The position numbers and the translations under genes are program-made. Of a stretch of DNA of 64,000 nt, positions 9,047-17,056 are shown one piece after another. Source of the DNA: Peptoniphilus_A harei_B (lineage in GTDB: Bacteria; Bacillota; Clostridia; Tissierellales; Peptoniphilaceae); NCBI GenBank assembly GCA_032560695.1, contig JAWGHR010000002.1:62001-126000 (forward strand), read 5' to 3'. The notes beneath the pieces were generated by a model. The model did no database searches. It had not been told where the DNA came from and was given only the letters and a program-made list of their open reading frames with translations. Position 1 is the stretch's first letter; every line of letters begins with the position of its first letter.

Positions 9047-10159
9047 TTATTTGTAACCATATTTTTTATAAAAGTCTTTTTTATATTCTAAGAAGTAATC
9101 TCCTTTAATAGACTCTCTAATATTTTTCATTATATCAATTAAGAAGTAGAGGTTGTGAATTGTTGCAAGCCTCATTCCAAGTATTTCGTCAACATTAAAT
9201 AAGTGTCTGAGATAGGCCTTAGAATAGTTTCTACAAGTGTAGCAGTCGCATTCATCATCAAGCCTTGAGAAGTCATCCTTATAAATTGCATTTTTAATTG
9301 GAATTCTTCCCTGATGAGTCATGACAGTTCCATTTCTTGCAATTCTTGTAGGAAGAACACAGTCTGCCATGTCCACTCCTCTTTCCACTGCTTCGAATAA
9401 GTAATCTGGACTTCCAACTCCCATTAGGTATCTTGGTTTGTTTTCTGGCATGAAGTCTGTTGTATAATCTAAGATTTCAGTCATTAAATCAATAGGTTCA
9501 CCAACTGAAAGTCCTCCAATAGAATAACCCTTAAAGTCCATATCCACCATTTCTTTTGCAGAAATTTCTCTTAGGTCCTTATACATACCACCTTGGATAA
9601 TTCCAAAAAGAGTTTGATTGTCTACATTCTTGTGGTGTTCCTTACACCTTTCAGCCCATCTAAGAGTTCTTCTCATTGAATGTTCTATATATTCATGGCT
9701 TGCTGGATAGGGTGCACATTCGTCAAAGGCCATAATTATATCTGATCCCAAAATATTTTGTATATCAATTGACTTTTCTGGAGAGATAAACATCTTGCTC
9801 CCGTCAATGTGGCTCCTAAAATGAACACCTTCTTCAGTAATTTTTCTATTATCTGATAGAGAAAAAACTTGGAATCCTCCTGAATCTGTTAGAATTGGCT
9901 TGTCCCAATTCATAAACTTGTGAAGACCTCCAGCTTTTTCTATTATCTCAGTCCCTGGTCTTAAAAATAAATGATAGGTATTAGATAAAATTATTTGTGC
10001 TCCAATATCTTTTAGTTCTTCAGGAGTCATAGTCTTAACTGTAGCTCTTGTTCCAACTGGCATGAAAATTGGAGTTTCAATTTCCCCATGATTTGTTGTT
10101 ATCTTTCCAAGTCTTGCCTTTGAATCCTTAGAAGTCTTTAATAATTCAAATTTAAACAT
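9047..10159 (-). CDS. tgt: tRNA-guanine transglycosylase
   Basis: This 370-aa bacterial Tgt exchanges G34 of GUN-anticodon tRNAs for preQ1. The substrate-binding and catalytic segment is ILTDSGGFQVFS (about 89-100), and DCVLPTRIARNG carries the second catalytic Asp. A zinc site CDCYTC plus a downstream His (about 303-330) is complete. It lies 5 nt after queA, the next enzyme of queuosine synthesis, in the order queA-tgt. No preQ1 synthesis genes are in the window, so preQ1 or queuine may be salvaged or its genes lie elsewhere. Confidence 0.95.
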   Translation of the reverse strand: MFKFELLKTSKDSKARLGKITTNHGEIETPIFMPVGTRATVKTMTPEELKDIGAQIILSNTYHLFLRPGTEIIEKAGGLHKFMNWDKPILTDSGGFQVFSLSDNRKITEEGVHFRSHIDGSKMFISPEKSIDIQNILGSDIIMAFDECAPYPASHEYIEHSMRRTLRWAERCKEHHKNVDNQTLFGIIQGGMYKDLREISAKEMVDMDFKGYSIGGLSVGEPIDLMTEILDYTTDFMPENKPRYLMGVGSPDYLFEAVERGVDMADCVLPTRIARNGTVMTHQGRIPIKNAIYKDDFSRLDDECDCYTCRNYSKAYLRHLFNVDEILGMRLATIHNLYFLIDIMKNIRESIKGDYFLEYKKDFYKKYGYK

Positions 10160-10164
10160 AAAAC

Positions 10165-11184
10165 CTACCTTATAAACATGGCATCACCAAAGCTGAAAAA
10201 TCTATATCTTTCTTTAACAGCTTCTTCATAAGCCTTTAAAATAATCTCTCTACTTGATAAGGATGAAACAAGCATTAGAAGAGTGGATTCTGGCAAGTGA
10301 AAGTTAGTTATAAGGGCATCTACACACTTAAACTTATAGGGTGGATAAATAAATATATTTGTAAATCCACTTTTTTCACATACTCTTCCATCTTCATTTG
10401 CAATAGACTCAACAGTTCTCACGCTTGTAGTGCCAACTGCTATTACCCTGCTTCCCCTGTCCTTAGCTGCATTTATTTTATCCGCAACTTCCTTTGTCAT
10501 TACATAAAATTCAGAGTGCATTTCATGTTCATCAACATTTTCCACCTTCACTGGTCTAAAGGTTCCTATCCCAACGTGAAGGGTAATGTAACAAATTTCT
10601 ACACCCTTATCTTTTAATTTTTCTAATAGTTCCTTTGTGAAGTGAAGTCCTGCAGTTGGTGCTGCAGCTGATCCTTCTTCCCTCGCGTAAACTGTTTGAT
10701 ACCTGTTTTTATCCTCTAGTTTTTCTGTTATATAGGGTGGAAGAGGCATTTCTCCAAGTTCATCTAAGATTTCTTCAAATATTCCGTCATATTCAAATTT
10801 TAGAAATCTAGACCCGTCTTCTGAAACATCTACAACCTCTGCAGAAAGTTTATCACTGAAAATAATTTTACTGCCTATTTTTGCTTTTTTACCAGGTTTA
10901 GATAGGCATTCCCAGATATCATCTTTTCTATTTAAAAGAAGAAATTCAATTTTTTCTTCTTTTCCTTCCCTGTGTCCATAAATTCTTGCAGGCATTACCT
11001 TGGTGTCGTTTAATACCAACAAATCACCCTTCTTAAGATAGTCTATGATGTCATAAAAGTGTTTGTGTTCCATCTCTCCACTTTCTTTATCTAAAACTAA
11101 AAGTCTGGAATGATCTCTTTTTTCTTTAGGATGTTGTGCTATTAATTCCTTTGGTAAGTCATAATAAAAATCTTTTGTTTTCAT
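10165..11184 (-). CDS. queA: S-adenosylmethionine:tRNA ribosyltransferase-isomerase
   Basis: This 339-aa QueA transfers and isomerises the ribosyl group of SAM onto preQ1-tRNA to give epoxyqueuosine-tRNA. Family signatures are YDLPKELIAQHP at the N-terminus, NDTKVMPARI, EGSAAAPTAGLHFT in the middle, and ITNFHLPESTLLMLVSS near the C-terminus. Length is standard. It is followed directly by tgt and preceded by the spoIID-like gene by 13 nt, in the long ruvCAB operon. Confidence 0.95.
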   Translation of the reverse strand: MKTKDFYYDLPKELIAQHPKEKRDHSRLLVLDKESGEMEHKHFYDIIDYLKKGDLLVLNDTKVMPARIYGHREGKEEKIEFLLLNRKDDIWECLSKPGKKAKIGSKIIFSDKLSAEVVDVSEDGSRFLKFEYDGIFEEILDELGEMPLPPYITEKLEDKNRYQTVYAREEGSAAAPTAGLHFTKELLEKLKDKGVEICYITLHVGIGTFRPVKVENVDEHEMHSEFYVMTKEVADKINAAKDRGSRVIAVGTTSVRTVESIANEDGRVCEKSGFTNIFIYPPYKFKCVDALITNFHLPESTLLMLVSSLSSREIILKAYEEAVKERYRFFSFGDAMFIR

Positions 11185-11197
11185 TTTTGCCTTTCTA

Positions 11198-12316
11198 TTA
11201 TTTTATCTTTTCTATATTTGTTCCTGGAAAATAAAATTCAATAATATCCTTGTAATTACTTCCTTTTTTAGCCATTTCAACAGCACCGTATTGACTCATG
11301 CCAACACCATGTCCATATCCCTTGCCACTTACAAATATTTTATTTCCTATTACATTTACATCAAATAGGGTTGATTTGACAATTGTATTGCCAACTTTTT
11401 TTCTAAAATCAGTGGCCTTTATTTTTACATCACCCTTTGATGTAGAAAAAGTTAAGTTGTTAACTCTATTTGAATTATTGTAGTCAAGACTGACGCTAAA
11501 TACATCAGATAAATTTAACTTCTTTAAGTCACTATCTTTAAGCTCATACTTCCATGGATGAACTGAGTAAGGATCTTCCTGTGCAATGAGGTATGGAACA
11601 CTATTTCCGCCCCAAGCTTCAGAAGAAGCAACAGTATAGCCACCAGAAGATGCACAGAAAATTGTCTCTGCAACTTCACCCTTATATTTAATAACTTGGC
11701 CAAGAGTTTCTTCTACAGCTTTATTTGTAGATTTTTCTTCAACATCTTTTCCATAATAAACTTGTGAACTTGTTGTGTCGTCAAGGTTATATCCTTTTTT
11801 TATAAATTTGTTGTAATTATTTATAGCAAAGGACCTCGAGCATAGGGCTTGAGCCTTTAGAGATTCCATTGGGAAACTTGGGCTCATTTCTTTTGGAAGA
11901 ACTCCCTTTAAGTATTCGTCTATTTCCACCCTATTTACAACATCAAGTTTTTTGTTGTTAACTCTAAAGGAAATTGATCCCCCATAATTTCTCTTGATTT
12001 TGTCTACGTAAATTGGAGAATCAGAGGATATTAAAAAAGCTCCATTTTGAGGAAAGTTATTTAATTTAAAGTTTTTCCCATATACATTAATTTTATTTCC
12101 ATCAAATTTAATATTAATTTCATTGTTATTTGTATTATTTATTACTTGTTCATCAGAAGTCACAACTTTTAAATTAGATTTAGATTTTAATTTTAAAGTT
12201 TCACCAGCTGAAAGAGATTTTCCAACCTTAATATCAATCTTGTCATAATCTTCTTTAGCGAAAATATTTAATGGCAGTAAAACCAAAAATAAAGCTAACA
12301 ATAATATTTTTTTCAT
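11198..12316 (-). CDS. SpoIID/LytB-domain exported protein
   Basis: This protein of about 372 aa has a signal peptide (MKKILLLALFLVLLPLNIFA). The SpoIID domain is recognised by IDEYLKGVLPKEMSPSFPMESLKAQALCSRSFAI and the terminal GYGHGVGMSQYGAVEMA. SpoIID proteins are septal peptidoglycan lytic transglycosylases; relatives in non-sporulating Firmicutes are exported cell-wall factors. The start at 12316 is chosen because GGGTG lies upstream and it abuts ruvB; a longer reading frame would overlap ruvB and mask the signal peptide. No other sporulation genes surround it, so a vegetative cell-wall role is inferred. Confidence 0.85.
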   Translation of the reverse strand: MKKILLLALFLVLLPLNIFAKEDYDKIDIKVGKSLSAGETLKLKSKSNLKVVTSDEQVINNTNNNEINIKFDGNKINVYGKNFKLNNFPQNGAFLISSDSPIYVDKIKRNYGGSISFRVNNKKLDVVNRVEIDEYLKGVLPKEMSPSFPMESLKAQALCSRSFAINNYNKFIKKGYNLDDTTSSQVYYGKDVEEKSTNKAVEETLGQVIKYKGEVAETIFCASSGGYTVASSEAWGGNSVPYLIAQEDPYSVHPWKYELKDSDLKKLNLSDVFSVSLDYNNSNRVNNLTFSTSKGDVKIKATDFRKKVGNTIVKSTLFDVNVIGNKIFVSGKGYGHGVGMSQYGAVEMAKKGSNYKDIIEFYFPGTNIEKIK

Positions 12317-12317
12317 T

Positions 12318-13319
12318 TTATTCACCCTTATACTCCAAACCAAAATGGTCATAGGCCCTCTTAGTGGCCACTCTTCCTCTAGGCGTTCTAATAATAAAGC
12401 CTATTTGCATTAAATAAGGCTCATAAACATCTTCTACTGTTCCCTTATCTTCACCAATAGCAGCTGAAATAGCATCAATTCCCACTGGTCTTCCATTAAA
12501 CTTCTCAATCATTGTAAGAATTATTCTTCTGTCAATATTATCTAAGCCAAACTTGTCGATTTCAAGAAGGTTAAGTCCCTTTATGGCAACCTTGGTTGTT
12601 ATAACCCCACCTTCCTTTACTTCAGCATAGTCTCTTACTCTCTTTAAAAGTCTATTGGCAATTCTCGGTGTTCCTCTTGATCTTCTTGCAATTTCTAAGG
12701 CTCCCTCTTCTTCTATGGGAACATTTAAAATTTTAGCTGATCTCATTATAATCTCAACTAAAGACTTTGTATCATAAAGGTCTAGCTTCAACATTACGCC
12801 AAACCTATCCCTAAGAGGTGATGTAAGCATACCTGCCCTTGTAGTAGCACCTATAAGTGTAAAGGGTGCAAGATCAAGTCTTATAGACCTGGCTGAAGGC
12901 CCCTTACCTATTATTATGTCTAAAGAATGGTCCTCCATAGCAGGATACAAGATTTCCTCCACTGACTTATTTAGCCTGTGAATTTCATCAATAAATAGAA
13001 CATCATCATTGTTTAAATTTGTAAGAATACTTGCTAAGTCTCCCTGCTTTTCAATTGCAGGTCCAGAAGTAACCTTTAGGTTAACCCCCATCTCATTGGC
13101 AATTATGCCAGCAAGTGTGGTTTTCCCAAGACCTGGTGGTCCACTTAAAAGCGTGTGATCCAAGGGTTCTGACCTATTTTTGGCAGCTTCAATAAAAATC
13201 TTTAAATTCTTAACTACCTTTTCTTGGCCAATATACTCTTCTAACCACTTAGGTCTAAGACTTACTTCCCTAGCATCGCCATCAATAAGTTCTGGCTCCA
13301 CTAATCTATTTTTTTCCAT
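12318..13319 (-). CDS. ruvB: Holliday junction helicase motor RuvB
   Basis: This 333-aa AAA+ ATPase has Walker A GPPGLGKT (60-67), Walker B/sensor DEIH (111-114), GATTRAGMLTSPLRDRFG and the C-terminal winged-helix domain with TPRGRVAT. It drives branch migration of Holliday junctions with RuvA. It sits 4 nt downstream of ruvA in the order ruvC-ruvA-ruvB. Confidence 0.97.
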   Translation of the reverse strand: MEKNRLVEPELIDGDAREVSLRPKWLEEYIGQEKVVKNLKIFIEAAKNRSEPLDHTLLSGPPGLGKTTLAGIIANEMGVNLKVTSGPAIEKQGDLASILTNLNNDDVLFIDEIHRLNKSVEEILYPAMEDHSLDIIIGKGPSARSIRLDLAPFTLIGATTRAGMLTSPLRDRFGVMLKLDLYDTKSLVEIIMRSAKILNVPIEEEGALEIARRSRGTPRIANRLLKRVRDYAEVKEGGVITTKVAIKGLNLLEIDKFGLDNIDRRIILTMIEKFNGRPVGIDAISAAIGEDKGTVEDVYEPYLMQIGFIIRTPRGRVATKRAYDHFGLEYKGE

Positions 13320-13323
13320 TATA

Positions 13324-13908
13324 TCAACCCATTAATTTTAATGCTTCTCTTATTCTCTCAGAAATATCAAGAGAAGGATCTACTTTTTCTAAAGCTTTTT
13401 TAGCATCATATACATTATAACCTAAGGAAATTAGGGCCTCAACTGCTGAATCATCCTTTTCCTCAATAATTTCTACATCATCAGTCATAGAAGTCAAGTC
13501 TAGGTCTAACTTCTCAACCTTATCCTTTAATTCAAGGATTATCCTTTGAGCAGTTTTCTTCCCAATGCCTGGTAGTTTTGTAAGAGATTTTTCATCCTTA
13601 GATATAATATATTTTGCAATATTAAAGACATCATCGCCATCTAGAATTCCCATGGCTAATTTAGGTCCAATTCCTGTTACACTTGTAAGAAGATCAAAGG
13701 CATCTCTTGTTTCTATATGTCTAAATCCATATAAAACTGCTGCATCTTCTCTTAAAACCAGCCTAATATTAATAAAAACTTCTTCATTTTCATAAAATGT
13801 GTGAAGTTCTCTTTCCACCATGTTTACTATATAGCCAATACCATTGGATTCAAGGACTAGGTACCCCCTGTCAGTTGAGTGAACTATTCCCTTCAAAAAT
13901 TCTATCAT
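13324..13908 (-). CDS. ruvA: Holliday junction-binding protein RuvA
   Basis: This 194-aa protein has an N-terminal OB fold (MIEFLKGIVHSTDRGYLVLES), two helix-hairpin-helix motifs (LTSVTGIGPKLAMGIL and LTKLPGIGKKTAQRIILELKD), and a C-terminal RuvB-binding domain (SAVEALISLGYNVYDAKKAL). It binds four-way junctions and loads RuvB. Its start overlaps the ruvC stop by one nucleotide. Confidence 0.96.
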   Translation of the reverse strand: MIEFLKGIVHSTDRGYLVLESNGIGYIVNMVERELHTFYENEEVFINIRLVLREDAAVLYGFRHIETRDAFDLLTSVTGIGPKLAMGILDGDDVFNIAKYIISKDEKSLTKLPGIGKKTAQRIILELKDKVEKLDLDLTSMTDDVEIIEEKDDSAVEALISLGYNVYDAKKALEKVDPSLDISERIREALKLMG

Positions 13909-14402
13909 TATATCATCCTAAAACTTTCTTTAAACTTAATTGAACTTCCATGAGTTATTGCAACTGCCAAGGCATCTGCAACGTCATCAGGTTTTGGAAC
14001 CTTTTCTAAGTTTAAAATAATTTTTACCATCTCTTGCACTTGATTTTTTGTTGCCCTTCCATAACCAACTATGGCTTGTTTAACCTGGAGTGGCGTGTAT
14101 TCATAAAGTCCTGCTCCAGATTCTTTGGCAGCAAGGACTTCAACTCCACGAGCTTGGGCAACTGTTATTGCTGTCTTAACATTCTTGTTAAAAAACAATT
14201 CTTCAAAGGCTATATCATCTGGCTTATACCTTTCTATAAGTCCATTCATTTCCTCGTAGATTGCATTAAGCCTTTCTGGAAGAGGAACTTTTGCCTCTGT
14301 TGTTATTGCTCCGTAATCTAAAACTTTATAAGAATTTCCTTTAAGTTCTAAAAAACCATATCCAACAATAGCTATTCCTGGGTCAATTCCCAAAATTATC
14401 AA
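13908..14402 (-). CDS. ruvC: Holliday junction resolvase RuvC
   Basis: This 164-aa RNase H-fold endonuclease begins ILGIDPGIAIVGYG, holding catalytic Asp7. FEELFF (Glu67 or Glu68) and PDDVADALAVA (Asp residues about 139-143) complete the four acidic residues. It cleaves Holliday junctions symmetrically. The start codon is TTG at 14402 with GGTGA 5 nt upstream. It heads the ruvCAB cluster after a terminator-like hairpin that separates it from the upstream gene. Confidence 0.95.
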   Translation of the reverse strand: MIILGIDPGIAIVGYGFLELKGNSYKVLDYGAITTEAKVPLPERLNAIYEEMNGLIERYKPDDIAFEELFFNKNVKTAITVAQARGVEVLAAKESGAGLYEYTPLQVKQAIVGYGRATKNQVQEMVKIILNLEKVPKPDDVADALAVAITHGSSIKFKESFRMI

Positions 14403-14415
14403 TTTATCACCACTT

Positions 14416-14442
14416 TAAAAAGGATAGTATAAAACTATCCTT
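14416..14442 (-). terminator. Terminator-like hairpin between 14441 gene and ruvC
   Basis: AAGGATAG and CTATCCTT form an 8-bp stem with a 7-nt loop, followed by a short T run on the minus strand. The stem overlaps the stop codon of the upstream gene. The T tract is short, so read-through into ruvC is likely. Confidence 0.6.
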
Positions 14443-15202
14443 ACTTGTATCTCTTTAAAACTCTGTCATTAACTCCATCCCAAAAAGCATTTCTAAAAAC
14501 TCTGAAGCAATCTATGTAGAGAAATTTAGAAATCTTATTATTTAAATTTTCAATTTCAGAATCAGTTAAGTAGGAGTCAACTTCTTTTATTTCAACGTCG
14601 TCATCTTGACTTCTAAAAATAAGCTGCAAGTCTAGGTGGTCGTTTATACTTTGAATCTTACTATTGAGAAGTCTTTTTCTGACATCAGTAAGAGTATTTT
14701 TTATAAAAATCCTAATTTGCCTATCTTTTCTTATTTCCTTGAAAACTAACTTCTTAAAAGATAAAACTTCTTCGTTCTTGAATTCATATTGAAAAAGTTT
14801 TTTTCTATTGTAAAGTTCATCTATTGTAAGGTGCTTTAAGGTTATTATCTCAAGCATATTGATGTGTTTTTTTGAGTTAAACCCAAGTCTATAACCCTCT
14901 AAGTATAAGTAAAGTTCAAGCCTGTTTATGTCGTCATGAATAAGGTTTGAGAGGTTTCTCGCTATAAGTTCAATTCCCTCTTTTTGCCTATAAACTTTTA
15001 CAATATCCTTTCTCAAATTCTCAAGAGTAACATATCTTGGATAAATATTTTCAATTGATTCGTAAACATTGTAAAGATTGAGTAAAATATTTATGCTATC
15101 CAAGTCGCCCTTGTACAAGAAGTTTGCGATTAAGTATTTTTTTATATCTTTAAAGGCAAGCCTTTTATAAGGTGTTTGATTTAATTTTTCTGCCAAGTCC
15201 AT
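14441..15202 (-). CDS. Hypothetical protein, unrecognised
   Basis: This 253-aa protein starts at ATG 15202, which has a strong GGAGGA ribosome-binding site 8 nt upstream; a longer frame reaching 15250 would run through the promoter region. It is rich in Leu, Ile, Lys and Asn, predicted mainly helical, with no signal peptide or membrane segment and no motif I recognise. It sits between asnA and ruvC. An inverted repeat covering its ribosome-binding site (15208-15258) suggests controlled translation. Reading frame use and the ribosome-binding site support a real gene; function unknown. Confidence 0.7.
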   Translation of the reverse strand: MDLAEKLNQTPYKRLAFKDIKKYLIANFLYKGDLDSINILLNLYNVYESIENIYPRYVTLENLRKDIVKVYRQKEGIELIARNLSNLIHDDINRLELYLYLEGYRLGFNSKKHINMLEIITLKHLTIDELYNRKKLFQYEFKNEEVLSFKKLVFKEIRKDRQIRIFIKNTLTDVRKRLLNSKIQSINDHLDLQLIFRSQDDDVEIKEVDSYLTDSEIENLNNKISKFLYIDCFRVFRNAFWDGVNDRVLKRYK

Positions 15203-15207
15203 AAAAA

Positions 15208-15258
15208 AATCCTCCGTTAGTTCGTATAAAATAATTATACTATAAGTCACGGAGGATT
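15208..15258 (-). promoter_or_regulatory. Inverted repeat covering ribosome-binding site; nested promoter
   Basis: The arms at 15208-15217 and 15249-15258 are perfect 10-bp complements and include the GGAGG ribosome-binding site of the 14441 gene. Inside the loop GTATAA and TTATAC (15224-15240) form a second stem. On the minus strand the distal arm runs into seven T, so the structure could end asnA transcripts. A TATAAT lies in the loop with a weak TTTCAA 17 nt upstream, so a shorter transcript would lack the upstream arm. Confidence 0.5.
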
Positions 15259-15285
15259 GAAATCCAAATTGTAAATGTAATGTAA

Positions 15286-16281
15286 TTATAATAATTTAAT
15301 TTTATTTTCTTTGCAGAAGTCTAAACTCTTTTCATCCCAAACTCCTACTTGTACTTCACCAATATGTTGCTTTTCTAAGAAGAACATACAAATTCTTGAT
15401 TGGCCAATACCACCACCAACAGTGTAAGGTAGATCTGCATTTAAAACATTTTGGTGATAAGGAAGTTTAAACCTTTCAGTTGTATTTGTAAGTTCGCATT
15501 GACTCTTAAGAGATTTTTCATCAACACGAATACCCATACTTGAAACTTCAAGAGAGTTACCTAAGACTTCATCCCAGAACAAGATATCTCCATTTAGGTC
15601 CCAGTCATCATAGTCAGGTGATCTGTGATCGTGTGGCTCTCCAGATTTTAGTTCATGACCAATGCCCATGATAAACACTGCTCCCTTTTCTTTACAAATT
15701 AATTTTTCTCTTTCTTTAGAAGTTTTGCCAGGATACTTGTCTTCTAATTCTTGGGAAGTTATAAAGAAGATTTCTTCTGGAAGTTTTTTTGAAAGAATGT
15801 AAGGGTAAGTTTGATTAATATATTCTTCAGTCCTCTTAAATACAGAATAAATTTGTCTCACAATTAAGAAAAGATATTCCTTATTTCTATCAGATTTGCT
15901 AATAATTTTTTCCCAGTCCCATTGGTCTACATAGGAAGAGTGAATTTCATCAAGCTCTTCTTCTGCCCTAATGGCATTCATATCAGCATAGATCCCTTCA
16001 TACATGTTGAAGTTATAATCCTTAAGTGCGTTTCTCTTCCACTTAGCAAGAGATTGAACTATTTCAACATTGATTCCATATTGTCTAAGATCAAAGTCTA
16101 CAGCTTTTTCTCCATTTAAGTTGTCGTTAAGTCCTGTTTCAGGTCTTACAAAAAGAGGGGCAGAAACTCTTTGTAGGTTTAAAGTGTTTGCCAAATCTCT
16201 TTGAAAGTAATCCTTAACTGATTTGATTGCTATTTGTGTCTCTCTAAGATCTAGTTTTGTTGCACTAGAGTTGTTCCTCAT
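15286..16281 (-). CDS. asnA: Aspartate-ammonia ligase (asparagine synthetase A)
   Basis: This 331-aa protein has the standard AsnA length and a class II tRNA-synthetase-like fold. Recognisable segments are FVRPETGLNDNLNG, MYEGIYADMNAIR, SSYVDQWDWE, and the C-terminal VGGGIGQSRICMFFLEKQHIGEVQV with the motif-3 Arg. It makes asparagine from aspartate, ammonia and ATP. GGGAGG lies 6 nt before the ATG. The upstream gap is only 54 nt, too short for the T-box leader that controls asnA in some Firmicutes. Confidence 0.95.
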   Translation of the reverse strand: MRNNSSATKLDLRETQIAIKSVKDYFQRDLANTLNLQRVSAPLFVRPETGLNDNLNGEKAVDFDLRQYGINVEIVQSLAKWKRNALKDYNFNMYEGIYADMNAIRAEEELDEIHSSYVDQWDWEKIISKSDRNKEYLFLIVRQIYSVFKRTEEYINQTYPYILSKKLPEEIFFITSQELEDKYPGKTSKEREKLICKEKGAVFIMGIGHELKSGEPHDHRSPDYDDWDLNGDILFWDEVLGNSLEVSSMGIRVDEKSLKSQCELTNTTERFKLPYHQNVLNADLPYTVGGGIGQSRICMFFLEKQHIGEVQVGVWDEKSLDFCKENKIKLL

Positions 16282-16295
16282 TTTTTCCTCCCTAA

Positions 16296-16332
16296 TTATA
16301 AAAATCTTTCACCCACAGCGAGTGAAAGATTT
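16296..16332 (-). terminator. Intrinsic terminator before asnA
   Basis: AAATCTTTCAC and GTGAAAGATTT form a perfect 11-bp stem with a 9-nt loop, followed by a T-rich tail on the minus strand. It ends the phospholipase C-like gene and lies just upstream of the asnA ribosome-binding site. Confidence 0.75.
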
Positions 16333-16335
16333 CTT

Positions 16336-16989
16336 TTAAATAAATTGTATATCAAAATCTCCTTGAAATTGGAGACTTGATTCGATAACTAACATAGAAA
16401 TATTTGTACAAAGATTTAAGGCAAAATTCAAATCATTGTCGAAAGAATGATTTGACTCCTTGTATTGATCTACAACATCTATTAAATACTTCATAACTCT
16501 TTCTTCAAGCTTCATATCAGAATCTTCTAAAAAATTAATATCATTAATATTAATAACAGAAGAAAAATCTTTTTCTAGATATTTGTTTTCCCTTGCATAA
16601 AGAGCCAGGTCTTGTTCGTATTTAACGTGTTTTCTCAAATTTTCTACGAAAGTCATCCTGTAAGCATGAGGATAGCAAACAAAGTCACATAGGTAGTGCA
16701 TTATTATGCCAAGTCTCTTGCTCACATAGTTAATTAATAATTTGCTTTCATTTCCTTCGGAATAAGAGAATCTTGAAAAGAAAATTAATTTCGTAATTTC
16801 CTTTGCTATATAGTCTCCTGATTCGTCAAAATAATGTCTCTTCAACTTATAATAAGGAAGAACATCGGGAGCAACTGATCCCCAAAGCATTTTTTCTAAA
16901 TTTAAATTGACATTGTATTTATCTTTTATTCTATCGTGGACAATTTTTGCCACGATTTTATGTGTATCTGGTAAAATTTTTAAACACAT
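16336..16989 (-). CDS. Zinc-dependent phospholipase C-like protein
   Basis: This 217-aa protein has the His/Asp pattern of the zinc-dependent phospholipase C/S1-P1 nuclease fold: THKIVAKIV near the N-terminus, WGSVAPDVLPYYKLKRHY (about 36-53), and HYLCDFVCYPHA (about 116-127) with an HxxxD step. Proteins of this size in Firmicutes are usually intracellular and of unknown substrate; there is no signal peptide. The ATG has only a weak ribosome-binding site adjacent to it, but the conserved TH needs this start or one close by. A TTGACA-17-TAAAAT promoter is upstream. Fold call moderate; substrate unknown. Confidence 0.7.
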   Translation of the reverse strand: MCLKILPDTHKIVAKIVHDRIKDKYNVNLNLEKMLWGSVAPDVLPYYKLKRHYFDESGDYIAKEITKLIFFSRFSYSEGNESKLLINYVSKRLGIIMHYLCDFVCYPHAYRMTFVENLRKHVKYEQDLALYARENKYLEKDFSSVININDINFLEDSDMKLEERVMKYLIDVVDQYKESNHSFDNDLNFALNLCTNISMLVIESSLQFQGDFDIQFI

Positions 16990-17024
16990 CCTAATTAAAA
17001 TTTTTTCAATATCTATACAATATA

Positions 17025-17053
17025 ATTTTATACTTTAATAGCGATATTGTCAA
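17025..17053 (-). promoter_or_regulatory. Promoter of phospholipase C-like gene
   Basis: On the minus strand TTGACA and TAAAAT are separated by exactly 17 nt, located between the GH18-type gene and the 16336 gene. Confidence 0.7.
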
Positions 17054-17056
17054 TTT

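Noticed and set aside
11198..12316. Evidence for sporulation (SpoIID, SpoVG)
   Set aside because: Both families are common in non-sporulating Firmicutes and no other sporulation genes are present.
16282..16335. T-box leader for asnA
   Set aside because: Only 54 nt lie between the upstream stop codon and asnA, and no T-box sequence is visible; the hairpin there is a terminator.
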